From Bacteroidales bacterium (GTDB taxonomy: Bacteria; Bacteroidota; Bacteroidia; Bacteroidales; UBA1715), in assembly GCA_017552705.1 (NCBI GenBank), contig JAFZOY010000135.1:1-40944 (forward strand): 40,944 bases of DNA. The letters are read 5' to 3'. Position 1 is the stretch's first letter. Every line of letters begins with the position of its first letter. The notes below the pieces were generated by a model that was given only the letters and a program-made list of their open reading frames with translations, was not told where the DNA came from and ran no database searches. A program made the position numbers and the translations under genes. Shown here piece by piece: positions 32,486 through 39,988 of the stretch.

Positions 32486-34047
32486 ATATTTCTATTGTGG
32501 CATATATGGGAAATAGATTCCGCACAGTTCATGCCGTCGATTGCGGAAGAAACAATGCCGCCGGCGTAGCCAGCCCCTTCGCCGCAGGGAAACAAGTTTT
32601 CTATTCGAATGTGTGAAAGTGTTTCTGGATTCCGTGGAATTCTTACCGGCGACGATGACCGCGATTCCACACCGACAATTTTTCCTTCGGAACTTGCAAA
32701 ACCGTGCATCTGACGGTCGAAGAACTTCAAGCCTTCTTGCAAACGTTTCGAAATGGCTGGTGGCATCCAAAAGTGCATGGGCGAACTCACCAAGCCTGGC
32801 AAATACGATGTGGCAGACAATGATGGCGATATTTTATTCCGTATGAAATCCGAAATCCGCTGTGCCGGGGCTATCTGTCGCTGACCACCGTTTTGAAATG
32901 CTAACGCTTCAAATTGTTCTTGGAATTTCAATCCCGACAGTACTCCATATTGTTGAAAATCAGCGTAGTCCGATACTTGCAATTCCACTATCATTCCTGA
33001 ATTGGCAAACGGGGAATTTCTACGGGAATTTGACATTCCGTTTACCACCGTTTGATTTTCAGCGGTCATCGACGGAACAATGATTCCGCCTGGACACATA
33101 CAGAAAGAATACACACCTCGTCCATCTACTTGATGCACAAGTGAATAACTTGCGGCTGGCAGTTCTTTCATCATATTGCCGTGATATTGGATGTGGTTTA
33201 TCATTTCCTGCGGATGTTCCACACGCACGCCCATTGCGCACGCCTTTGCTTCCAGTTCCACGCCTGCGTTATGCATTGCGTAGTAGAGCGGACGGGCGGA
33301 ATGTCCCATAGCCAAAATCACGTTTTGCACCGAGAAGGTCTGGTTCTGACAAATCAGTTTTGATAGTTTATTTCCATTAAACTCAAAATCAATTACTTGC
33401 GTATTGAAATGAATTTCCCCGCCACATTCGAGAATGGTATTCCGCATGTTCGATATGATGTCGGGAAGTTTGTCGGTGCCCAAGTGTGGATGCGCATCAA
33501 CAAGAATCGACGGATGGGCGCCGTGGATTACAAAAAGTTCAAGAATACGGCGGTTGTCGCCTTTCTTCTTGGAACGGGTGTAGAGTTTTCCATCGGAAAA
33601 TGTGCCTGCGCCACCTTCGCCGAAACAATAGTTCGAAAGTGGATTGCAACCTTCGTTTTGATTGAGACGGGCAATGTCCTTTTTCCGTTCCGACACATCT
33701 TTTCCCTGTTCCAGAATTATAGGTCTAAGATTCAATTCAATCAGACGGAGAGCGGCGAACAAGCCTGCTGGACCTGCGCCTACAATATGTACTTCAGGTT
33801 GCAGCGACACATCTCTTTTTTCGAAATGCAGTTGCTCCTTGGGGAGATGGGCATCGTTTCCAAATGCCACAAGAACCGTTAGGTTCATCTTGATGTTGCG
33901 TGAACGGGCATCGATGGAACGTTTGGTAATTCTATAATCGTGGACTTCAGACAACGGAACCGACAAGTTTTCCGCAATGGATTTTTTCAGCAAAAACTCA
34001 TTTGCGGCAACTTTAGGCGAAATCTGAAACGATATAGTTTGTGTCAT
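32482..34047 (-). CDS. COG2509-type FAD-dependent dehydrogenase
   Basis: The 521-residue cytosolic flavoprotein has an N-terminal about 80-residue domain, then the FAD Rossmann motif VHIVGAGPAGLFAA (glycines 90, 92, 95). A conserved block GEGGAGTFSDGKLYTR and DAHPHLGTDKLP follow, with a C-terminal NLFPCGEGAGYAGGI FAD-binding motif. This pattern is the uncharacterised FAD-dependent dehydrogenase family COG2509; the substrate is unknown. It begins 2 bp after the porT stop, so the two are cotranscribed. Confidence 0.92.
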   Translation of the reverse strand: MTQTISFQISPKVAANEFLLKKSIAENLSVPLSEVHDYRITKRSIDARSRNIKMNLTVLVAFGNDAHLPKEQLHFEKRDVSLQPEVHIVGAGPAGLFAALRLIELNLRPIILEQGKDVSERKKDIARLNQNEGCNPLSNYCFGEGGAGTFSDGKLYTRSKKKGDNRRILELFVIHGAHPSILVDAHPHLGTDKLPDIISNMRNTILECGGEIHFNTQVIDFEFNGNKLSKLICQNQTFSVQNVILAMGHSARPLYYAMHNAGVELEAKACAMGVRVEHPQEMINHIQYHGNMMKELPAASYSLVHQVDGRGVYSFCMCPGGIIVPSMTAENQTVVNGMSNSRRNSPFANSGMIVELQVSDYADFQQYGVLSGLKFQEQFEALAFQNGGQRQIAPAQRISDFIRNKISPSLSATSYLPGLVSSPMHFWMPPAISKRLQEGLKFFDRQMHGFASSEGKIVGVESRSSSPVRIPRNPETLSHIRIENLFPCGEGAGYAGGIVSSAIDGMNCAESISHICHNRNM

Positions 34048-34049
34048 AA

Positions 34050-34775
34050 TTATTCAAAGTGAAACGATATGATGAACATACGGCTTTTCAGGCCATCCAT
34101 AACCGTACAATATTCGGTTTGCTCTCCTTTCAGAATATTTTGGATGCCGAAACTGAATTTAAATTCTGTCGCCAGTTTGAAATACACCATAAAAAAATCT
34201 ATTCCGAATCCAAATTCATAGAAATAATCCATGGGAATCTGGTTTATCGTGTAATCATCATTGTCCTTCGCAACCCGACGGGTGTCCAAATCGTAGCGGA
34301 GCGCCATTCCTCCGACCAAATACGGGCGGTAGTTGTTGATTCGCCGAGCTTTGAATTTAACCAACAAAGGCGCATCAATATAGATGCTCGAAATCTTCAT
34401 GCGATATTCCTTCAACGTTGGATCCGTGCGGGGCGTTCCATTTCTTCGGATTTGGTAAATCAAATCACGTTGCCCGAACAACAAGCCTGGCAAAAAACGT
34501 AGCGAGAAATAATCACCCATTCGAATTTCGCTCACAATTCCCAAATCAATTCCCATCGTTCCGCGCGATTCCACATGATAAATTGAATCGGCATTTCCCA
34601 CGTACAAAAGTGTGGAATCAGGAAAAATTCGGTAATTCATATAGTTGGTTCCCAGTGTAAAACCAAGGTGAAACCATTTCGTGTCGTACGATTGGTCGTG
34701 CAACAACTTCTTTTTTTGCGCAAATCCCTGCACAGAAATCAATAGAAGCAACGCAATATATAGAATCCTTTTCAA
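34050..34775 (-). CDS. porT: Type IX secretion system protein PorT/SprT
   Basis: The 241-residue product has a signal peptide (MKRILYIALLLLISVQGFAQ) and an outer-membrane beta-barrel layout ending in an aromatic-containing FIISFHFE. The sequence fits PorT/SprT: FHLGFTLGTNYMNYRI, then FSLRFLPGLLFGQRDLIYQI and SIYIDAPLLVKFK. Placement next to ubiE is the usual synteny in Bacteroidetes. PorT is needed for T9SS assembly and gliding, though its exact role is unclear. A T9SS cargo lies at 15699-18020. The gene has its own -7 box and is 42 bp from ubiE. Confidence 0.8.
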   Translation of the reverse strand: MKRILYIALLLLISVQGFAQKKKLLHDQSYDTKWFHLGFTLGTNYMNYRIFPDSTLLYVGNADSIYHVESRGTMGIDLGIVSEIRMGDYFSLRFLPGLLFGQRDLIYQIRRNGTPRTDPTLKEYRMKISSIYIDAPLLVKFKARRINNYRPYLVGGMALRYDLDTRRVAKDNDDYTINQIPMDYFYEFGFGIDFFMVYFKLATEFKFSFGIQNILKGEQTEYCTVMDGLKSRMFIISFHFE

Positions 34776-34789
34776 CCGAATCGTTTTTG

Positions 34790-34797
34790 CAAAAATA
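34790..34797 (-). promoter_or_regulatory. -7 box for porT
   Basis: The minus strand reads TATTTTTG, a TAnnTTTG match, 14 bp before the porT ATG. A TTG lies 16 nt further upstream. Confidence 0.4.
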
Positions 34798-34817
34798 TAA
34801 AGATTTAGGATTTCAAG

Positions 34818-35540
34818 TTATTTCGTACACAAGTATAGACTTGCTATTCCAAACGATAAAGATGTGACTTTAGTGTGTGAAAAGCCTACATTTCGGGTTA
34901 TCTCAACAAATTTCTGTCCGTACGGAAATTCCTGCACCGAACTAAATAAATAATAATAGGCATCGTAGTCTTTCGAAAACCATTTGCCAACCAACGGTAA
35001 AATCCGTTTGAAATAGAACGTATAAAATTGTTTCACAGGGAAATGAGTCGGCATTGAGAATTCCAAAATTGCGGCTACGCCATTGGGTTTTAGCACGCGG
35101 TGCATTTCCTGTAAACCTAATTCAAGGTTTTCGAAATTGCGGACGCCAAATCCAACGGTGATTGCATCGAATGAATTATCGGCGAACGGCATGGATTCGC
35201 TATCGCCAAGTTGCAGAGTAACAATGTTTTGCAAATTCTTCTTCGCAATTTTTTCTTGTCCTACCGCAAGCATGTTTTCGGAAATATCGATACCGACGAT
35301 TTGTTCGGCATGAAGTTTCTGGGCCGAGAGTATTGCAAAATCACCTGTTCCGGTTGCCACGTCGAGAATGGATTTCGGGTTAATCGCCCGTATTCCCCGA
35401 ATGGCTTTGTTCCGCCAGAGTTTATCAATATTGAACGAAAGCGCGTGATTCAAGAAATCATATTTTCCCGCTATATTATTGAACATGTCAATAATCTGCC
35501 CTTTCTTACCTTTTGTTGAGTCTTTATACGGTATAGCCAT
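34818..35540 (-). CDS. ubiE: Demethylmenaquinone methyltransferase
   Basis: The 240-residue SAM methyltransferase completes menaquinone synthesis (MenG activity; the ubiquinone reaction is unlikely in Bacteroidetes). It shows the family signature FNNIAGKYDFLNHALSFNID, the SAM motif LDVATGTGDFAI, VGIDISENML, and DAITVGFGVRNFEN. The ATG at 35540 (MAIPYKDSTKGKKGQ) fits family starts; the frame back to 35582 overlaps the promoter. A -7 box TATCTTTG lies at 35560-35567 on the minus strand. Confidence 0.95.
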   Translation of the reverse strand: MAIPYKDSTKGKKGQIIDMFNNIAGKYDFLNHALSFNIDKLWRNKAIRGIRAINPKSILDVATGTGDFAILSAQKLHAEQIVGIDISENMLAVGQEKIAKKNLQNIVTLQLGDSESMPFADNSFDAITVGFGVRNFENLELGLQEMHRVLKPNGVAAILEFSMPTHFPVKQFYTFYFKRILPLVGKWFSKDYDAYYYLFSSVQEFPYGQKFVEITRNVGFSHTKVTSLSFGIASLYLCTK

Positions 35541-35559
35541 TGTTTTGCACTTACGTCGG

Positions 35560-35567
35560 CAAAGATA
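35560..35567 (-). promoter_or_regulatory. -7 box for ubiE
   Basis: The minus strand reads TATCTTTG (full TAnnTTTG match), 19 bp before the ATG. No clear -33 box is visible. Confidence 0.45.
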
Positions 35568-35648
35568 CGAAATCCTTTCCACTGATTTCGTAAATCTTAT
35601 TTTTAATGTTCTTAATTATTTTCTATACTTGCATAGAAAATTCACAAT

Positions 35649-36947
35649 ATGAGCGTTGTACTTCCTGTTTTTTGGATTATTGTATTGGTGGTTCTGATTT
35701 GGAAACATCCGTTTTTCAGACTGCAAGGAATTGCTCCGTGGATAGTGTTCGCCATTTTTGGATGCAAACTTGCCGCTTCGGGAGCGTTGCATGTTATTTA
35801 CACAAACTATTATCCTGACCGTGCCACAGCCGACATTTTCAAATATTTCGACGATGCGGTGGTGTTATTCGGTTCCATCCACGAGTCTGTTGGCGATTTT
35901 TTTAAAATCCTGTTTGGCCTGAATTGCGACACACCTGAAATGTTCCATTATTTCAAGGACACAAACCATTGGACGAGAATGTATGAATATGCGCCATTCT
36001 TGGATAATCGACTCATTATCAGGGTAAATATGATTATCATGTTCCTGTCGTTTGGAAATATCGGTGTGCATTATGTGATTGCCGACGGGCTATCTTTGTT
36101 TGGTTTTTTGCTTATTTACAAGACATTCGAATCGTTTTACGGAAAAAATATTCTGGCTCTGTTGTTCATCACGCTGATGCCGTCTTCGTTGCTATGGACT
36201 GGAGGCATACTCAAGGAATGTCTCGCCACGTTTGCCCTCGGTTGTGCAACGTACGGATTATTCAGCTGCGCAAAAAGGTGTTGTTTTAAAAACATATTTT
36301 ATTGTTGTATTGGATTTCTGTTGCTCGTTGTGTTAAAGTTTTTCATTCTTGTGGCTCTGGTTCCTGCTGCTGTGGCGTGGCTTGTAACAGAAAAGATTCA
36401 ACCTATGCGGAAATGGTTGCCGTATGTTTTGATATGTTTGGGTGGAATTATCGTTATCGGGATACTCGATTTTGGTACGCATACTATTCCTTTTTTTGAA
36501 TCGTTTGCTGGAAAACGCACCGACGCCATCAATACGGCTGTACTTTACAATGCCCAAAGCGTGGTTCCTTTAGCCCCATTCGAATCAACGGTATGGAATT
36601 TTGTGAAAGAAACGCCATTGGCTATTTGGAACGCCCTCGCGTTGCCCTACCTGTGGGATATTCACGGCATTGTGCAAGTGGCACCGGCATTGGAGTCCTT
36701 GCTATTCTTTGTCTTGCTTGCGCTTGTGATTGTGTGGCATAAACGTCCGGAAGAGCGGCAAACAAATTTCGTTTGGTTCTGCCTGTGTTTCTCGCTCATT
36801 CTTTTGTGGGAAATAGGAATTTCTACCCCGGTGATTGGCGGAATTGTTCGGTATAAAATACCAATATTCCCGTTTTTGTACACTACGCTTGTCTTGCTGG
36901 TTGATTGGCAGGGAATAAAAACTTGCCGTAGAAAATCATTACTCTAA
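35649..36947 (+). CDS. Polytopic membrane protein of unknown function (possible glycosyltransferase-like)
   Basis: The 432-residue protein has about ten hydrophobic segments and a large soluble loop after the second (DRATADIFKYFDDAVVLFGS). Acidic residues in this loop (FKYFDDA) and the later LMPSSLLWTGGILKECL resemble membrane proteins of polysaccharide or GT-C-like families, but I see no definite catalytic motif. A -7-like box TATACTTG (one mismatch) lies at 35624-35631. It overlaps the end of the convergent lipoprotein gene by 9 nt. Confidence 0.75.
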   Translation: MSVVLPVFWIIVLVVLIWKHPFFRLQGIAPWIVFAIFGCKLAASGALHVIYTNYYPDRATADIFKYFDDAVVLFGSIHESVGDFFKILFGLNCDTPEMFHYFKDTNHWTRMYEYAPFLDNRLIIRVNMIIMFLSFGNIGVHYVIADGLSLFGFLLIYKTFESFYGKNILALLFITLMPSSLLWTGGILKECLATFALGCATYGLFSCAKRCCFKNIFYCCIGFLLLVVLKFFILVALVPAAVAWLVTEKIQPMRKWLPYVLICLGGIIVIGILDFGTHTIPFFESFAGKRTDAINTAVLYNAQSVVPLAPFESTVWNFVKETPLAIWNALALPYLWDIHGIVQVAPALESLLFFVLLALVIVWHKRPEERQTNFVWFCLCFSLILLWEIGISTPVIGGIVRYKIPIFPFLYTTLVLLVDWQGIKTCRRKSLL

Positions 36948-37787
36948 CGGAATGATGAGCGACGGCATTCCCATAGCATAGCAGGCGATTTCGTAACATT
37001 GGTACATCAAGAGAATGCCATCTTTTAGAATATATGGCGAACTGACTGGGAAAGGAATCTCGGAAAGAGGACCCAATAACATAAGTTCATTTTCCAATTC
37101 TACATCAGTCGTGACTTCGAAGTATTCTTTTAATCCATTGATGATAAGTCGTCTTAGAGTTTTTTCATCGTATTTTGCCAATAAGTCGTAACCATATCGG
37201 TGACCAGTGTTTTTGTTGAAAGTTGTTCCTGAAAAATAATGATTGTCATGCGCACCGCCCCAATACGAGGTGTGCCCATATTCGAATGTAATTAATGTGT
37301 CGTTTTCAAAAGCAACAGTTATATCAATAGCGTCGTCCAGATCGGTTCCGTAGTCAACGTATTCATCGGTAGAATCAGAATCAAGTGACATCTCCTGAAA
37401 TTCATTTTTGAAACGGTTAAACATTTCCAATCCTTTGTTTGTCAATAGTTGTTGCATGTTCGCCTTGTTTGAGTGCGTGCTGTCGGAATATAGCTCGCAA
37501 ATCCAGTTGAGAATGTTGTTTTGCGCCAATAGATAGTTGTCGTTTCCTTTAGGATAGTGACACTTGTATGAAACCCGTCCCCACAATTGTTCTTCTGTTG
37601 TTAATTTTCCCAATGACACAGAGTCGATAAAAAAGACACTGTCCGTTGCGAATGTAGCCGATTGAGGGGTGGTTGAGGTGTCGGTTTGGGTATCCGAAAC
37701 GGTTGATTTTGCCTTTTCTCCGTTTGAACATGCTATGAATGAAAGCATTCCAAGGAAAACTATCAATATACGTGTGATTCTGTTCAT
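36939..37787 (-). CDS. DUF3298-like (RsiV-type) lipoprotein
   Basis: From the ATG at 37787 the product is 282 residues with a lipoprotein signal (ILIVFLGMLSFIAC). The mature part begins with a Ser/Thr-rich linker. The C-terminal domain fits the DUF3298/RsiV pattern: FEYGHTSYWGGAHDNHY, TGHRYGYDLLAKYDEKTLRR, then SPYILKDGILLMYQCYEIA. In RsiV this domain is the extracytoplasmic sensor of an anti-sigma factor; here there is no cytoplasmic part, so it is a lipid-anchored envelope protein of unknown role. Confidence 0.78.
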   Translation of the reverse strand: MNRITRILIVFLGMLSFIACSNGEKAKSTVSDTQTDTSTTPQSATFATDSVFFIDSVSLGKLTTEEQLWGRVSYKCHYPKGNDNYLLAQNNILNWICELYSDSTHSNKANMQQLLTNKGLEMFNRFKNEFQEMSLDSDSTDEYVDYGTDLDDAIDITVAFENDTLITFEYGHTSYWGGAHDNHYFSGTTFNKNTGHRYGYDLLAKYDEKTLRRLIINGLKEYFEVTTDVELENELMLLGPLSEIPFPVSSPYILKDGILLMYQCYEIACYAMGMPSLIIPLE

Positions 37788-37806
37788 TTTTGCTTTGTAT
37801 TTTTTA

Positions 37807-37814
37807 CAAATATA
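37807..37814 (-). promoter_or_regulatory. -7 box for DUF3298-like lipoprotein
   Basis: The minus strand reads TATATTTG, 19 bp before the ATG at 37787, which supports that start over the one at 37856. Confidence 0.45.
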
Positions 37815-37888
37815 GGAATTATGGTTTTCAGAAATAAAAGTGGTTGATAAATTCATTTAATGTTTTGTAATTCAGAAAGACTTTCCCG

Positions 37889-37919
37889 TTTGCAAAAGCA
37901 ACCTAAAAATGTATCTTTG
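37889..37919 (+). promoter_or_regulatory. Promoter of the Ldh2/dapF-like operon
   Basis: TTTG (37889-37892), exactly 19 nt, TATCTTTG (37912-37919) is a full match to the Bacteroidetes consensus. The ATG follows 32 bp later. Confidence 0.7.
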
Positions 37920-37951
37920 TGAAAAATTAGTATCGTTTTAATAAAAACAAT

Positions 37952-39034
37952 ATGGCAGAAACACAATCTTTTGATTATCAACGACTCAGAACTTTCACGA
38001 CAAAAGTTCTTGAAGCAATTGGACATTCTCACGAAGATGCTCTTTTGGCATCGGATGTGCTTTTAACGGCTGATTTGCGTGGTATTGATTCCCACGGTGT
38101 TGCTCGTCTTCGTGGTTACATAAATTTGTGGAAGGCAAACAGAATGAATCCACAACCAAAATTAAAAATAGAGCACGAAACGCCTTCAACAGCGACAATT
38201 GACGGTGACAACGGTCTTGGTCTTGTTGTGGCTCCTAAAGCAATGCAAATCGCCATAGAAAAGGCGAAAAATGTTGGTTGCGGATTTGTTGCCATCAATA
38301 ACTCTAACCACTTCGGTATTGCGGGTTATCATGCTATGATGGCGTTGCCGCACGATATGATTGGTTTTGCCTCGACAAACGCAACGCCTACGACGGCTCC
38401 GACGTTTGCAAAACAAAAAATGTTGGGAACAAACCCTATCGCTGTTGCGTTCCCTGCTGGAAAACAACCTGATTTGGTGGCCGATTTTGCTACTACTGCA
38501 ACGGCTGTGGGTAAATTGGAAATCCTACAACGCAAAGGCGAGGACGCTCCACAGGGTTGGATTCAAGACAAGGATGGAAATCCTACAACAGATTCGTTCG
38601 GTCTGAAAAAAGGCGGTATGCTGCTTCCTCTCGGTTCCGACCGCGAACACAGCAGCCACAAGGGATTCTGCCTTGGTTCTATCGTCGATATTATGTGTGC
38701 TGTGCTTTCGGGTGCCAATTATGGTCCATGGGTGCCTCCGTTCTTGGCATTCTTGCAACCTCGCGAGGATTTGGTAGGAAAGGGTATCGGACACTTTGTA
38801 GGTGCTATGCGTGTTGATGCGTTCCGTCCTGTTGACAATTTCAAGAAAAACCTTGACATCTGGATTGAATCTATGCGTGCGTGCCAAACTGCCGCAGGTC
38901 ACGACCATGTGATTATTCCTGGCGACCCTGAACGAGAAATGACGGCTGAACGTATGAAAACGGGTATTCCTTTGTTGATGCCTGTTGTGGAAGATTTACA
39001 AGACATTGCAAAAACATTTAACGTGGAACTCTAA
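37952..39034 (+). CDS. Ldh2/malate dehydrogenase-family NAD(P)-dependent oxidoreductase
   Basis: The 360-residue protein belongs to the Ldh2 family (malate/L-lactate/ureidoglycolate/delta1-piperideine-2-carboxylate reductases). It shows TADLRGIDSHGVARL, the catalytic-His block NNSNHFGIAGYHAM, GTNPIAVAFPAG, and the C-terminal IVDIMCAVLSGANYGPWV. The usual glycine-rich FKGYGL region reads SSHKGFCLG. Exact substrate cannot be read; malate is the default annotation. Its stop codon shares one base with the ATG of the DapF-like gene, so the two enzymes are made together, which suggests a shared substrate such as a 2-oxo or imino acid. Confidence 0.92.
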   Translation: MAETQSFDYQRLRTFTTKVLEAIGHSHEDALLASDVLLTADLRGIDSHGVARLRGYINLWKANRMNPQPKLKIEHETPSTATIDGDNGLGLVVAPKAMQIAIEKAKNVGCGFVAINNSNHFGIAGYHAMMALPHDMIGFASTNATPTTAPTFAKQKMLGTNPIAVAFPAGKQPDLVADFATTATAVGKLEILQRKGEDAPQGWIQDKDGNPTTDSFGLKKGGMLLPLGSDREHSSHKGFCLGSIVDIMCAVLSGANYGPWVPPFLAFLQPREDLVGKGIGHFVGAMRVDAFRPVDNFKKNLDIWIESMRACQTAAGHDHVIIPGDPEREMTAERMKTGIPLLMPVVEDLQDIAKTFNVEL

Positions 39035-39891
39035 TGGAAACAAACTTCTTTGTGAAATCTCACGGTTTGGGCAACTGCTACATCGTGATCGATTCTGATA
39101 AAATTGATTTTGAATTAACCGATGAACGTGTCATTCGTATTTGCGATTTGCATTTTGGCGTTGGATCAAACGGTATCTTGCTCAAAGTGCCTTCGAAAAT
39201 AGCCGATTTTGGCTTGAAAATCTATAACACCGACGCGTCAATTGCCGAAAACTGCGGTAACGGTCTTCGTATTTTTAGCAAATTCTTGCACGATTACGGT
39301 TACCTTACATCCGACAAGTTTACAGTTGACATTCTTGGTCGCTTGATTCATTGCGAGATTTTGGAGAAAAATGCAGCTGGCAAAGCTGTGAAAGTTCGTG
39401 TTGATATGGGTAAGGCGAATTTTGTGGCAAAACAAGTCCCTGTAAATTTCCCGAAAGAAGAGTGTATCAACGAACCAGTTACGTTTGGAGGCAAGGAGTT
39501 CAGAATCAATTGCGTTTCGGTTGGAAATCCCCACTGCGTGGTGTTCCGCGACGAATTGAATCAGGAGGAACTTTTGAAATATGGTCCTATTATCGAAACT
39601 GATAAAATGTTTCCTAACCGTACCAATGTGCAATTTGCCCATGTGGTAAATCGTAATTTGGTGGAAATCAAGATTTGGGAACGAGGCGTTGGAAACACTT
39701 TGGCTTCGGGAAGTTCGTCGTGTGCCGTTGCGTCGGCAATGCGGAAAAACAATCTGGTTGACAAGGAGGTAACCATCCGTATGCCGGGTGGCGAATTACA
39801 GATTTCAATCGACGAGGAATGGAACATAAAAATGACAGGTCCCGTTGAGGAAATCTGTTCAGGCGTGTTCTGTAAGGAAATGCTGAAATAG
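39034..39891 (+). CDS. dapF: DapF-like epimerase/racemase with Cys-to-Ser change in the second active-site motif
   Basis: The 285-residue protein has the two-domain DapF fold. The N-terminal motif AENCGNGLR keeps catalytic Cys74, and VGNPHCVV (163-170) is conserved. The C-terminal motif ERGVGNTLASGSSSC has Ser225 where DapF normally has the second catalytic Cys (ACG[ST]G); a Cys sits five residues later at 230. True DapF interconverts LL- and meso-diaminopimelate for lysine and peptidoglycan. The change plus coupling to the Ldh2-family gene leaves open another substrate or a one-base mechanism. A terminator follows. Confidence 0.85.
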   Translation: METNFFVKSHGLGNCYIVIDSDKIDFELTDERVIRICDLHFGVGSNGILLKVPSKIADFGLKIYNTDASIAENCGNGLRIFSKFLHDYGYLTSDKFTVDILGRLIHCEILEKNAAGKAVKVRVDMGKANFVAKQVPVNFPKEECINEPVTFGGKEFRINCVSVGNPHCVVFRDELNQEELLKYGPIIETDKMFPNRTNVQFAHVVNRNLVEIKIWERGVGNTLASGSSSCAVASAMRKNNLVDKEVTIRMPGGELQISIDEEWNIKMTGPVEEICSGVFCKEMLK

Positions 39892-39910
39892 AACATTGTT
39901 ACGTTGAATG

Positions 39911-39949
39911 ACGGGCGAAGTTTGCATGGCGAATTTCGCCCGTTTTTTT
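39911..39949 (+). terminator. Rho-independent terminator of the Ldh2/dapF-like operon
   Basis: A 15-bp stem (acgggcgaagtttgc against gcgaatttcgcccgt, two G-T pairs, ATG loop) is followed by seven T residues. Confidence 0.9.
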
Positions 39950-39988
39950 GTGTTCGTTTGAGGAATTTATTCTTATCTTGCGGATGCA

